Source: Basidiobolus heterosporus B8920 (lineage: Eukaryota; Basidiobolomycota; Basidiobolomycetes; Basidiobolales; Basidiobolaceae). From it: a DNA stretch of 37,244 nucleotides. The notes under the pieces were generated by a model, which was not told the DNA's origin, did not search any database, and worked only from the letters and a program-made list of their open reading frames with translations. Position numbers and translations under genes: made by a program. The DNA lies in the NCBI GenBank assembly GCA_000697455.1, contig JNET01033777.1, positions 1 to 37,244 on the forward strand. Direction: 5' to 3'. This document shows positions 20,601 to 36,447 of the stretch, piece by piece (position 1 is the stretch's first letter; each line of letters starts with the position of its first letter).

Positions 20601-23600
20601 TCAAGAAAACACTCAGGAATCAGACCATAGCAAGCATAATCAAGTTTGGAATTTAATCGCGGAAACCGAATCAAATGGATTGTTTTACTTGTGTAGTCAA
20701 TCTCCTCTGACTCGCAAATATGCCATTGAGATCTTAAGACTCTCGGCTACATTTGACAAAATGATGAGCTTGGGTGAAAACTCTACGAATAACAGTAACC
20801 AAGAATGCATGACTCAAAACCAGCAATCACAAATTCATATTATTGATATTCTTGAACAAGAGGGACACAATATCGTAGAAACCTTTGGTCGAGGAGAGAA
20901 GATTTCTAGCACACTTCAGGCTACTGAACAAGTTCGCAAACAGCACCAACAAGAGTCTAAGAAAAATATTCTGATATCTGTTGCCTCTAAAGGTGAACCT
21001 GAAGATAATGCTACCTGGACCCGATGCTTTCCTGTATTCATTAAAATGTGCTATGACAAATGTCCGATTATTGTAGCACTTACGCAGAACATTATTTGTT
21101 CTAGATTGTTATCTATGCAATCTCTTGTAATTCATACTGCTGAAGCTCACTCTAAACCTGCCAACCCTACTAATTCTAGCCGGCCAAGTCTACCTAGTCT
21201 ACCCAGTAGATGGACATCCAAAGTAGTGCGAGTAAATGACAAATATATTGAACAGTGGAAAATATATTTAATATTCACTTGTTTAACTATTGCCATGGCC
21301 GATGATTACACACAGATCAATACTATAGTTCGGCGAAAACGTTCAGCCTTCGCCAGTATAGAGAAGATTTCTTCCGCGCGTGACCTTTTCCGAATGGTAC
21401 TATCATTTCTTTCATCCGATCAAACGCTGATACGAGAGGCAGTTGTAATCGCTTTAGGCCATATTAATGGTAATGCCTATCGTGTGCTATTAGAAGACCT
21501 TCAACAATTCGCAAAGAGCGTTTTCGAAGACCCGAAAAGTAAAATTAACCAAAAGCCAAGCCAAAACAAGCGTAACAAACGAAATGATCGATTACGTACG
21601 GAAATAGCTCACGTTTATCAGCTGACTTCTCACTATTTGCAGGACAGTAATCACTTACATGATGAGTTTGTCATGGACGCCATCGTTGGCTTTGTCAAAG
21701 AATGTAAATCATTTCTTTATGATCCAGAGGTTCAAACTGATTGGGAATTCCAGAAATTACGCGAGTACTTTTGTGGACTAGTGGAGAAAGTCTATAACAG
21801 TATTATTCTACTTAGCGAGTCTAGCAGATACATATCCTTTGAGCTGAGAATATCTTTGTTCAAAATGCTTGAGGATTGGTGTGGTCATGGTCAACATAGC
21901 TCTTCTACGCGAGATCGTGAGGCCAAAATGATGCTCACTGTACTCGATCAATATAAGGATTTTCGAGAGCGTGGTGCAATGACCACTATTATGGAGGAAG
22001 AGCGAAAGGGATTGGAGAGTGCTGCACTGAAAGCAATGGCCGCTCTATGTGTCAGTTGAATATTCTCAAAATTTACTGCATGCACTATTTTAATATCTTA
22101 CTTTTAGAAAGGTCCTATCGCCACATCCATTGGGCGCACAAGATCAAAGAAAGGCGTCGCTTCGTTCGATGTAGTTGCCCTATTTCGATGGATTCATTCA
22201 GTTTTCAACAGTCCTGATGGAGGAGTTCATCACATTGCCAAGTATTTGCTCAATTAACTTATCTATCTATGTTGCACCCTATTAACAACTGAGCTTTTCC
22301 AGGTCTGCATTAGAGTCGCTACTTGTCCATAACCAAAAACACCCGCTTCTTCTTGAAGATGTCATACATGAATGTTACGTCGGCAACCCGAACTTGAAAT
22401 CAACTCAAGGGTATTTCTCAGTCCTCGCTGATGTGTTGGCACAGACTGAGAGTTATCCGTATTATCCCTACAAAATCATCTGTCTTGCTCTTTTCAAGAT
22501 CGCTGATCCAAATGTTGAAATACGATTACATGCGATCAAACTTTTATGTTCTGTGGAGACTCGGTTCACCCTAGTTCGCTGCGCGCGAGATTTTGAGAAT
22601 ACCATTGAAAGTCATCTTCCAACTATTTACAAACAAGCTCAAGCTGCATTATCCGGGAGACTGGCACGTGACCATCCTGAGCTAACCTACGAACTTCTCT
22701 CCGAGTTGATAATGCGGTTTGAGTCAGTCAATGCGAACGTCAAGAGAGATACATTACTCATATTAATACCCTGGATTCGAAATGTTACTCTGGAATTTTT
22801 CAGTGATGGATCCATTTCTGGACTCTCGATCATGGTATTAACCAATCTGTTTTATGTAACCATAAAACATGGCGATGTGTATTTCAAAGAGATAGAAACA
22901 ATCTGGGCTGAACTCGTATCGGGAAGTAACACGCAGAACATGAAAGTTATACTTGCTTATCTATTGGATCTTGGATTAGAAAAACGGAATCCAGGCTTCG
23001 TCGTACATGCTAAAAAGATCATCATCTTCTTGGGTCGGACTCCAGCTGCCACATATATGATCAACGAATTTGTTGCCACTATCGTACCAGAGACATTAAT
23101 CCCTCATTTTATCTCGTCACCTAAGCATCAAACTCGACAAAAATCCTCATATTTATTTGTTGCTAATATCGACGATGTCTTGGTCCTCTATCCCAAGCGC
23201 CCGGCTTTTTCCAAAGGTCAATTGGCGATCATTCTGCTGACTGATCTTGCCATTGAAGTAGAAGGATTGCTCAAGCCTCATCTACCGATCTTATTACATG
23301 CCGCCTGTGCACATCTGAATCATTTTATCACTCTTGTGAGTGAGCAAACTAGGCAGTTGATGATCAATCTCATCCACTCTATTATTATCGACAAGTCAAA
23401 CAACCAAGCCACCATAGATAAAGCTACTAATTTTTGTTTGAAGCTGAAAATCTCCCCACTCCAAGAAAGGAAAGAATTAAAACCGGTGGATATCTCTGAG
23501 GTTGTCAACGAGTTGACTGATATTTTAGTCGATGAAGATCAGCAGATTCGCCAGAAGTGGGGCATGATTTCCCTAAACTGGGCTACCTGTTGTCCAGTAC

Positions 23601-25018
23601 GCAATATAGCATGCATTTCTTTTCAGATTTTTAGATATTTGATGCCAACTATGGACATGACAATGCTGGCTGATATGCTCGCCCGGCTCAGTAATACCAT
23701 TTCAGACACCTCAGATGAGATTCAAAGTTTCTGTCTTGAAATTCTTTACACTCTTCGAAAGATCGTGAACGATATAGAGGTTTATACCTCACCGCTATTG
23801 CCGCATATATTTTGGGCATCCATGGCATGTCTATGTACTATCAATGAAGATGAGTATTCCGAAGCATTGGGCATATTTGACCGAATGATTGAACATTTTA
23901 GTGAGAATAATCAGAGTTGGCTGCTATCTTTGGAGAGTAGCTTCCCTGAAGAGTGGGATGGACAGTTCCCGGGACTTCAAGCATTACTTCTCAAGGGTTT
24001 AATTTCCTCGAAAGTTCAACCACGTTCTTTATCACTCATCAATAGACTGATTACATTCGATGACTGTTGGTTAATCGACCCTTCCGAAGGAAGAATGCTT
24101 TTTGCTATTTTAGCAAACTTGCCAGTAATTATGGATGCTTTGGACCAGCATACCAACAACCCATTCCTTGATGTCACCAATTTACTGGCCACTAAAGCCA
24201 ATGCTTGCGGGCTTGAAAATATCGGCAGAGTATTGTTGATGTATGGTCGAAAGCGGTATCGTGCGAAAGAGGATTATTTACGGCAACTATTTGGAGTCTT
24301 GAAGGATGTGTATTTCCCAAAATATGCTTCGGATGCAATGAAATTCCTGCTAGAATTACTGCCAAATCAAAATGACGCAATCAAACGCAACACTCTAAAG
24401 ATCCTTAAAGTCGCGTTTCCTTATGTTGATTTTCTAGATCCAGTTGGGGGCACAGAAGAGGACAGCTTCGTTCTTTTAGCTCCTTTGTTACGACTACTTC
24501 AGACTGAATTTGCTGAAGACGCTTTTGCTGTCTTGGAAGAAGCAATGAATACCTCTTCTAGTTCGAGCTTCTCCAAAACCAGCCAAGTCAATAAGGAGTC
24601 CTCTCCGGAGCATATTATTTCTTCTCTACCTTTCACCTCCAATGGTCAGGAACGGTTTACTTTTGCCGTAGATCATGCCTCGGGCTGGTGGATCCGGTAC
24701 CCGTTGCATACAGCTAAGCTGACTCGGGCCAATGTAATAGCAGTGGTTCATGCTTGCGCAATGGAATGCGTCGATAAAGTTCCCTACTTTTCACACTTCC
24801 AATTCTCTATCCAAGATCACTCGACAGATTTTTCGGCTTCACGTGGGATTCCGGAGACTCCACAACCGCCGTCTGATAGTAGGAATAATGAAAAAGTGGT
24901 GCTCGGAGATGATGAACATGAACGTCAATATCAAAGTATGATTGAAACTCTAGATGAGCTGGATATTTTCTTTGAGCAAGAAATCCACAAATATGATGAT
25001 GAGATTTCTCCCGAATAA
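17662..25018 (+). CDS. TAO3: Cell morphogenesis scaffold Tao3/Mor2/Furry
   Basis: Giant HEAT/ARM-repeat scaffold of 2220 residues that activates NDR-family kinases (RAM/MOR network: yeast Tao3/Pag1, fission yeast Mor2, animal Furry) in polarised growth. Exons: 17662-18081, 18141-18316, 18392-18443, 18513-18643, 18708-18788, 18855-18966, 19032-19169, 19232-19330, 19391-19492, 19549-22050, 22108-22241, 22303-25018; all phases agree. After a Ser/Thr/Asn-rich N-terminus (to about 115) comes the conserved FTEFGKTAERKVREFL helix and the cell-morphogenesis N-domain (ILCRALIEVIKQL, VNLYAELIGWLSNIRF, MSDRFIAELEK). The central and C-terminal parts are long alpha-helical repeats, ending in the Furry C-domain-like block and an acidic helix. 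Small exons cluster in the first 1.9 kb, then two exons exceed 2.5 kb each. Length fits the family. Confidence 0.95.
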
Positions 25019-25143
25019 TTAATCTAATAAAACTTTAGTGCATGCCATTTCCTTGAGAAATAATAATTAATCCAAATCATATCAAGTATTAAACAAAGAC
25101 TAATTTTTATTTTGATGGCAAATTTACTTCTTTAAAAAGCCAC

Positions 25144-26811
25144 TCAGATGATTGATACTAGGCCAAGCATTATCAGACCAGTCAAGAGTATTGTCAACAT
25201 ATAAAGATAAATGTGGGATACAGACTTTTTACGAATATCAAATAGAAGTTTTTCTAATGAATCTATGAATGTGTTGAGTGAAAAGACTTCTTGCACATGC
25301 TTTTTGCCTGCTTCACCCATGATTTTACCATCCACTTCACCAGTTAAGATTTTGTTGATAGCTGCTGAAAAAGCCTCAGTTGTGGGTTCACACAAAAATC
25401 CTGTGACTCCATCTTTCACCGACTCTCTAGGCCCTCCACTGTTGACGGCGATCACTGGTACCTGAGAATACATGGATTCCACTGGCACAATTCCAAAATG
25501 CTCATTACTTGGTGTATATAGTAAACACAGAGCAATGGAAAATAGGTAACTCCTTTGGGCCTCATCGAAAGATGGTAGAAATATAATGTTGATATCATCT
25601 GGAGGAATTATCAAGGATTTCTGGTCAATCACAAATGTGCTTAACCCATGTTGTTTAGCTATATCTTTCAGCTCTTCCAAGTATTCCACATTTTCCGTAA
25701 CTCTAAGATCGTATCCACCGGCAACAACTAGACGGATTTGGGAAAATTGCTCGACATCCATATGAGTTCGCAAGTGAGCAAGAGAATGGATTCCCAATTC
25801 AATGTTTTTCTTACGCTCGAATCGATTGATAGACAGGATGGTTTTCTTGTTGCTAAAATGTTGAAAATAGTTTAGGTGCAGTAATCATGCAAGTGAGCCG
25901 AAATTATTCTTACGAGATAAGAGGCTTTAAAGAAGGAATTGCAAGATCGGGCTGTCGATCATAATATTCCAAATGAATGCTTGGATAAAGAACACTAGGG
26001 ATTTCTCGAATACTTTTGAAAGATTCTGCAAAAATGGAAGCAGTGAAAAGACTATTGACTACTATTTTGTCCGCCATTCCTATTACACGTTACGGAATCA
26101 GTACCATTCTCTGACCTCTTGAAGTAAAGCAAAGTTCACTAACCAGTAGTTACTTCTTCCAAGTAATCAACAGGGTAACGATAGAGCTTTTTCAATAACG
26201 AGTTTCGGTGAGTTAAGAGTTTATCGGGGAAATGGCAGTAGAATAATATCTTCATAAATAGATGTTAGTGTCAGTAGAGCAAATTCTAGATTTCAATATA
26301 TACCTTTGCGCCAGAGCACCTTAATAAAGGAATTGATATTGATAACTGGTCACAAAAGATAATATCATATTTCTCTTTGTCTCTCAGTAGGGTCAGAGTT
26401 AAATGTAAGCTACGCAGAATGGCGCATACAATGTAAAAGGAACCAAATAATGAACGTGGAACAACGTCGTTTCCTCGAACGCGTACTTCCAAAGTGCCTT
26501 TATAAACATAAGAGCTAAGTAAATCGTAAGTCAAATGTTTGTCAAATATCTTCCTACCATTTGAGGTTTCTTCAAAGCAATGCTTAGGGTCATGATGCGA
26601 TGTGTACATGACTACTTTATGTCCACGCCTTTGAAGACCAACAGCAGAATCCACTACTAATCTTTCAGCACCCCCTATAAATTAACTCCAGGTCAAACAT
26701 AACTATTTAGGATGCTCTAAAGATAACCGTAAACCAAGTACCAATTCCCAAATCGGGGTGAACAAAGGCAATGCGTAGGCTAGGATTCGAAGTAGATTCT
26801 TCACTTGCCAT
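25144..26811 (-). CDS. ALG2: ALG2 alpha-1,3/1,6-mannosyltransferase
   Basis: 473-residue GT4-family enzyme adding the second and third mannoses to the dolichol-linked N-glycan precursor on the cytosolic face of the ER. Exons: 26811-26742, 26674-26304, 26249-26144, 26079-25914, 25852-25144. Hallmarks are [64 protein letters not shown], the NRFERKKN strand and the donor-binding [20 protein letters not shown] with GGPRESV. A C-terminal hydrophobic helix (about 20 residues) is a membrane anchor, as in fungal ALG2. It is convergent with Tao3 (125 bp between stops) and head-to-head with the Muted-like gene (229 bp). Confidence 0.95.
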
Positions 26812-27040
26812 CTATTTTCTGTGAGTGAAGGCACTTGTTGCTACTTCTCGAGAATGCTTATTGTAGTAATATTTCACCAATGTACCAAACTGTGATTTAT
26901 TGTATCAACACGTGGAAATAACCAATCATCCATCCAAAATCCATTTTATTCCGAAATGTATGATTATAAGCTAATTATCATCCATTTCCGTTAATACAAA
27001 TGAACATGCTCTACTAACTAAACCCGGTTGACTACGTAAA

Positions 27041-27787
27041 ATGACTCAGTACAAACCAAATTATGAAGCTGTGTTCGAAGGTAAATGTGTATTCTTACTT
27101 AAGCTCCCTTGGTTACCTCTAACCATAGGCAGTCTGAACTTGACAAATCTATTTTGATAAAGATACCGTGCGTGTACTTGATACCATATTTCACCATCCG
27201 AAGGAAAATCTTGCGGGAGAAATCTCCTTTGTCGCAAACGAATTTGAGGTTGACTTTAGAAAGTAATCTCTGTACTGGTTTACAATCGAACTTCTCTTAT
27301 ATTGTTTTTCCTAATAAGGTTGTTCGACAAGATCGGGAGCCTGGCAATCTAAAGGAATCTTTAGCTTATTTGAGAACTGCGCAAGAGCAGCTAAAGAGTC
27401 TTCAAACAAACACTGACGTAGAGTTAGCTGAATATCAAAAGAATGGTATTTTTTTGTGAAGTCATTAGCTTAAGTACACCATTTAACAGACTAATAGTTA
27501 AGGATATTACTGAAAACTTGTATACTCTTAAATCTGATATTGATGCAGCGGAGGTAAGAAAACTCAAGTCTTTCTGCACGATGTCAAGATATTGATTGAT
27601 AATATTCATTTCATAGAATGCTCGCCAAGGGAATAGCCAACGTGCCAAACAAAAAGTAGCCTTATTACATGAGCTCGAGCTCAAGCGACAGCAGCTGGAC
27701 GAAGACATGAAAGCTGAACATAAAGCTATGCTCAAACAGCATTCAGAACTTATCGCCCAAAGCTGGCAGGAAAATTTCGATCTCTAG
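27041..27787 (+). CDS. Muted-like coiled-coil protein (BLOC-1 subunit 5 family), one unresolved junction
   Basis: Small coiled-coil protein, about 159 residues, resembling Muted/BLOC1S5, a subunit of the endosomal BLOC-1 complex. Exons: 27041-27080, 27163-27248 (or -27262), 27319-27445, 27498-27553, 27617-27787. Exon 2 gives LDTIFHHPKENLAGEISFVA then NEFEVDFRK, matching the conserved N-terminal block of Muted; the C-terminal helix (LELKRQQLDEDMKAEHKAML) matches its end. Problem: the obvious intron 2 (GTAATC donor at 27263, 56 nt) joins in the wrong phase and gives a stop within about a dozen codons. Using a weak GTTGAC donor at 27249 keeps the frame but loses VDFRK. Either that donor, an undetected tiny exon or a sequence error explains it. 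Family call is by eye; fold alternatives among other coiled-coil proteins remain. Confidence 0.6.
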
Positions 27788-28154
27788 CTCAGCTTTCTCC
27801 TACTTTATCATATGCATATAGTGTTAGATTTTTGGTTTGGTGGTACTGCCACGAGCTGAATAAAAATTATGCCGATAAACATATGGGGTTAACTATAATC
27901 CTAGCATAATATTTTTTTCAACCCTCACTAGATGGATTTGCTGAAGCGCACAGAAAATAACTGGCTACTATCGAAGCGGAGTGGGACTTTGTTTAATAGC
28001 TATTATGTTCAGTTTATGCTGGATGTGGTGTCAATATATCTCACGTGACTCAACTAAATTGGTAGAGGTGAATATCTATCATTGACTCGGTTCAGTAGGG
28101 TTGGCTTATTTAAGAAGTAGGAAACAATACTACTGAGCGTTCAGAGAATAAGTC
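27788..28154. other. Spacer between the Muted-like gene and GUP1
   Basis: 367 bp, both flanking genes on the plus strand. It should hold the 3' UTR of the first and promoter of the second. A TATTTAAG element lies about 45 bp before the GUP1 start. No gene recognised. Confidence 0.35.
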
Positions 28155-30457
28155 ATGAGTGAAAGAACTTCACTTCGACATAGAGAAATTCGAGATGAGG
28201 TTCAAGCAGCCGAACAAAGTAACCCGTCTGGATCTTCTAGAAGAAAGGTAGAATTACCACCTAGCCCGTCTAGATGGTTTACCAAAGAATTCTACTTTTA
28301 CTATTTTTTGTACATTGTGGTTGTACCTTATATACTCAAGGTCACGTATGACTTCAGTTCAGGTATTTTTGGTTCTCTGCCTACGTTGATAAGTTAGTGA
28401 ATCATTTTTTCCCCACTAAAAGCACTCGCCGATCTATTTCGTAGAATCCCATCCCAATTATAAATTGTACTCGGATAAACTTTCTGACGGTTGGCTGTTT
28501 GGTAGAAAAGTGGTATGTTTAAAACTACAATTCAGTGGAAGTTTAATTTTGAGAACCTGCTAAACTTCAAGAACTATATAGGATAATAGTGATACACAGT
28601 TTTCTGCGATAAGAGATAACTATCATTATATCGGATTTTCTATGATGATATACCTCGTCTTAAGTCAGGTTGTGAGATACATATACGACAAGAAGAGTTC
28701 AAGACATACCGATCGAGTCACTCCTCGCATTTACTTCTTCTTGTCTTTCTCCTTTTTGTTTCTTTCTTTCGTGTATGGCCTAAATATTCTGAAGATCCTC
28801 CTCATTGTTTCTATCAACTATTGGATTGCCAAAGGCTTTAAAGCCAGCCGTCTAAGTCCTATTTGCACGTGGATATTCAATATGGCAATCTTATTCGCGA
28901 ACGAAAGATACAGCGGATATCGTTATAGCATGATCAGCGATAAACTGGCATTCATGGTAACTGCAATTTACATAGAAAAATTCCAATCTCTGTATTAAAT
29001 TAACTAATGGTTGCCATAGGATGAACATTCTGGTTTATTCGTGCAATGGTATGTTTTGTTTAACATATCCATGCTTAGAATGGTCTCTTTCAACATGGAT
29101 TATTATTGGAGCCTCTCGAGCCCATCCCAAACAACTCTTCTACCTTCAGTAAGTGGAATGACCTTTCCTTGATATGTTGATGTTTCTTATCTTGTTATGT
29201 TTTTCAGAGAGGGAAGTCATCACCCGGTCCCATAACCGAGAAAGAAAGATCAAGCACCCCGTGCCTTCCAGCAGACTATAACTTCATATACTACTTGGCC
29301 TATATCCTGTATACACCCCTTTTCTTAGCAGGGCCTATTATTACATTCAACAACTTCATTTCCCAGGTAATATTTCGTTGGAAGTCAACTAGATCTATCG
29401 CGCACATATTGATATGTACTTGCGTCAATAGCTTCGTATTCCATCCAAAGAACTTTCAACAAGAAAAACCATCATCTATGGCCTTCGCGTCGGTGCCTCT
29501 ATCTTGCTAATGGAAATCTTGCTACATTGTTTCTATGTTGTTTCAATCAGCAAAGCTAAAGCGTGGACTGGATTTAGTCCATTAGAAATGGGGATGGTTG
29601 GATATCTTAATTTGAAGTTGATTTGGCTCAAGGTAGAATAATAAGCACTTCATGTACATACCAAAAGTGGCCCAAAATCTAAGAGTCTTTTATTTAGCTA
29701 TTTATTATATGGCGTCTTTTCCGCTTCTGGGCCATGGCAGATGGAATCGACACTCAAGAAAACATGCTACGCTGTATGAGCAATAATTATTCCGCGTTAG
29801 GATTCTGGAGAAGTTGGCACAGAAGTTACAACAGATGGCTCATTAGGTTCGTAATTATTTTGAGGTTTAGTTGGAATAATCATTAATGAGCAATATTAGG
29901 TACATCTATATCCCTTTGGGAGGAACCAAGTACCAGATATACAACATCGGTATTGTATTTACTTTCGTTGCATTGTGGCATGATATTTCGATGAACCTAT
30001 TAGCTTGGGCCTGGCTTATTACTCTGTTTATTTTGCCGGAAATCATTTGCCTTGCCTTATTCGCTAAACCCAAGGTAATGTTAGCAAGCTTCTTCTATCA
30101 GGTTAACCCTGACTGAGCAATCTTTTCAATAGTTCCAAGTTAAGCCGTGGTACCGCCACTTCGCTGCTACAGGAGCGGTTGCCAATATTCTGCTAATGAT
30201 GACTGCTAATTTGGTTGGTTTTGCGGTTGGATTAGAAGGAGTACAGGAAATGTGGACGAGAATATTTGGTATAGATGGTAAAGTGCATCCAAGTAACGCA
30301 TGGTGAATTATTCGTTGAAACCAAGCTAACAAATTATCGACATACAGGTCTACTTTTCCTCTTTATGACGTTTATATGCATATTCGCTACCGTACAACTG
30401 ATGTTCGAATTTCGTGAATATGAACGTCGTAAATTCGGCCATTATCTTAATTATTGA
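28155..30457 (+). CDS. GUP1: GUP1-type membrane-bound O-acyltransferase (MBOAT)
   Basis: 582-residue multi-pass ER membrane protein of the Gup1/HHAT branch of MBOATs; yeast Gup1 acylates lyso-GPI anchors. Exons: 28155-28392, 28445-28512, 28582-28956, 29020-29148, 29208-29366, 29432-29632, 29698-29846, 29900-30074, 30133-30277, 30348-30457. A basic cytosolic N-terminus leads into [17 protein letters not shown], typical of fungal Gup1, then [13 protein letters not shown]. About ten hydrophobic segments follow. MBOAT signatures are [32 protein letters not shown] and IYIPLGG, and the catalytic histidine is H467 in ALWHDI. The C-terminus is a short charged tail. All expected motifs are intact, so activity is likely; the glycerol-uptake role once proposed for Gup1 is not assumed. 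Confidence 0.94.
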
Positions 30458-31114
30458 ATACTCAGGATAGGAATGGATTCCCCAAGAGTTAATTGTTTTC
30501 TTGTACATTTGTCGGTCTGAATTCTCAGATATTGACACTCATCCTACGAAAATAAATATCTTGTTATTTGACTTGGTTTATGGAGCATTCCGCTCAGCTA
30601 TCCAATGAAGAGATAAAAGCTAAGCTCATGCGATGAAATTTAGCTCCACCGAATTAAATACTATTGCCTTTTATTACAAGTTGGTGAGAATCGAAGTCCG
30701 CCTGGGTAAATATTTGTGTTGTGACTATGTATCTGGGTGACACAAAGGAATTAGTACGTTAGAGGCATTAAATTCAATTCATCTAATTTAGGTACCAAGT
30801 GTTGATTTTCAACAAATGCACAATAGAAATTCTGAATGCCACAACACTTCTGCAGTTTGTAAATAAAGCAATACACATACTAAAAACGAATCTCATTCAG
30901 ACTTGGTTGGGAATCGTTCACTCATATACTAGGCTGAACGAGCTTACTCTCATATCATTTTTGTCGCTCGATTTGTTTCCTTCCCTTTCCCCAGTAGTCA
31001 GGTATTCCATTTGATTTCAGTACTAGCTGAACTGTGACTTGGTATACAAGTGAGGAAATCGTTCCCAGATTTGATTATCCTCGTTGGATGCTAATCATTT
31101 ACATTTTTCAAAGT
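30458..31114. other. Gene-free spacer between GUP1 and dipeptidyl aminopeptidase
   Basis: 657 bp, the longest spacer in the window. The right end is open in frame with the peptidase from about 31034, including an in-frame ATG at 31088, so part may be 5' UTR or an N-terminal extension. Otherwise AT-rich with only short open frames. No RNA gene seen. Confidence 0.4.
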
Positions 31115-34732
<3,618 letters not shown>

Positions 34733-35208
34733 CATGCTTATCTGAGATCACCCAATATGTAATGGGTCGTAATCGCTACTTTCATCTTTAATTTTCTTCG
34801 AGATAGCAGTTTAGATAAGATGATATCGATGGGACGAAAGTAAATCTGTTCAAAAACGAAGTAAAGAGTATTTATGTAATCAAACCGAAATGAAGTAGAA
34901 CATATTTTAAATTGCTTTTGGAAGGTTCAGAGAAATTTACAAGCTAAACCAAGATTTAACTAATGATGAAAAGTAATAAACAGTAGTGTGATATTTAGGT
35001 ACAAGAGGAAATGAATATATAAAGATATCCTCGTCCCTAGATAATTTAAACAAAACGAGAGCAACACGTAATCCCTCTCGTACGATGTATATATGTACAC
35101 CCCACTCGCAAAGATGACAGAAAACGAGAGATAAAGTAGCTTACGACAAAAAACCTCCAGCGGAGAGTTCTCGCAATGGTATATCGGAGAATCACTAGAG
35201 GCCAGTTC
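34733..35208. other. Convergent 3' intergenic spacer
   Basis: 476 bp between the stop codons of the dipeptidyl aminopeptidase (+) and the DUF1295 gene (-). Expected to hold two 3' UTRs. Open frames here are short and lack family features. Nothing else seen. Confidence 0.4.
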
Positions 35209-36201
35209 TTATAATTCCTCCATGGACCCAATCTTGTGACCAACATAGGTAGTCTTCCAGGCAGGAGCATACCTGAAGAGTGGCCATTCAAAGAAGAATG
35301 CTGACTTCGACCATAATGGAAGTCTAATGTACAAGGTCGAAGGCATAGGAACGATCATGGAGGTTCTATCAAGATAGTCTTTGTAAGCTGAGAACTCCGG
35401 ACTCTCGTAGAATCTCTGTTGAGTGGCTTTTTCTCTACGTAACAGGCCAGTTACAAAGAAAAGTGCAATAACAACAGTGATTGGACTAAGAATGGACACC
35501 CAACCTGTGATTGATCCAGAGCTTATAATGGGCTGTAAGCATAGAAGGAACATGCCCCACCAAGTTAGAACCTCACCAAAGTAATTGGGATGTCTAGAAA
35601 AAGCCCAAAGGCCCGACTTTTGAATTTCAAGTTGGCTAAAGCGCTGGCTGCAATGTTGATTTCTCTGGAAATCAGCAACTGAAGCATGATTAGTTACATG
35701 CAAGGAGGCTAGGTATAAATAGGATGTTTACATACCAGTCCTGAATGTAAAGCCGACAATCCAGAGAACTAGGCCAATGATATCAGTGACGCTACCGAAC
35801 ACAGGATTGCTATTGATCGCGGAGGAATTTAAGATTGTGAATGGTAGGGAAACAGCCCAAACCCAAAAGATTTGCAGAAAAGTGAAAGAAAAGAGCGAAA
35901 AGCATTTCACTTCTGAATCGTCCTCAACCTGAGCATTGTGAATCATACGGAAAATCTGGTCACCTGCGGCACGAAGACCCCACAAAACGATCAAAACAAG
36001 GGCAATTATCTGTCTTGTGAAGAAGGTTTGAGAGAAAACGAAAGTGAGCAGAGCAAGTAAAACGAAGTTGATGCTGCCGACAGACAGCTTGAACTTTTCA
36101 ACCCGGGACACGAATGCTACGAGAAAAAAGCCAAGTTGGTATGCAGCAACGATCAGTGCGGTGATGGCTAAATAGTGATCATCCAATAGTTTAATACCCA
36201 T
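35209..36201 (-). CDS. DUF1295 / steroid 5-alpha-reductase-like membrane protein
   Basis: 311-residue multi-pass membrane protein. Exons: 36201-35736 and 35678-35209, joined in phase as FRTVADFQ across a 57-nt intron. About six to seven hydrophobic helices are visible. The second half has GLWAFSRHPNYFGEVLTWWG, the C-terminal signature shared by DUF1295 proteins, sterol reductases and isoprenylcysteine methyltransferase-like enzymes, and is followed by a TGLLRREKATQQRFYESPEF block and a basic/aromatic tail. The family is presumed NADPH-dependent oxidoreductase, but substrate is unknown for most members. First exon begins MGIKLLDDHYLAIT with a clear ATG. Length is typical. Confidence 0.88.
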
Positions 36202-36447
36202 CCTTTGCGGTTAATGAAGTTAAATTTGTTATGTTAGGGAAAGTTATAAAGAGGCAGGGTGTAGATAACTAAGCAAGGTGGCTACTTATATAGGGATTCC
36301 AGCATTGGGTACCACGAAGAGAGAGAAATACAAGAGAAATCCTTAATAGGTCCGAACCTGTGATTTGGTAGGGTTGTGCTAGCCCTTAATCTCCTCCTAC
36401 TCTTAAATTGATCTAGGAGTTTGGGGTGCACTTATATTCGTGTCAAG

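Noticed and set aside
29048-29079. Possible GTATGT...TTAG intron in GUP1
   Set aside because: About 30 nt long, in-frame and coding for the conserved [17 protein letters not shown] region, so it is exon.
31034-31114. N-terminal extension of the dipeptidyl aminopeptidase (in-frame ATG at 31088)
   Set aside because: The extra residues are hydrophobic and would precede the charged cytosolic tail expected of a type II protein; the ATG at 31115 gives the usual topology. Not excluded.
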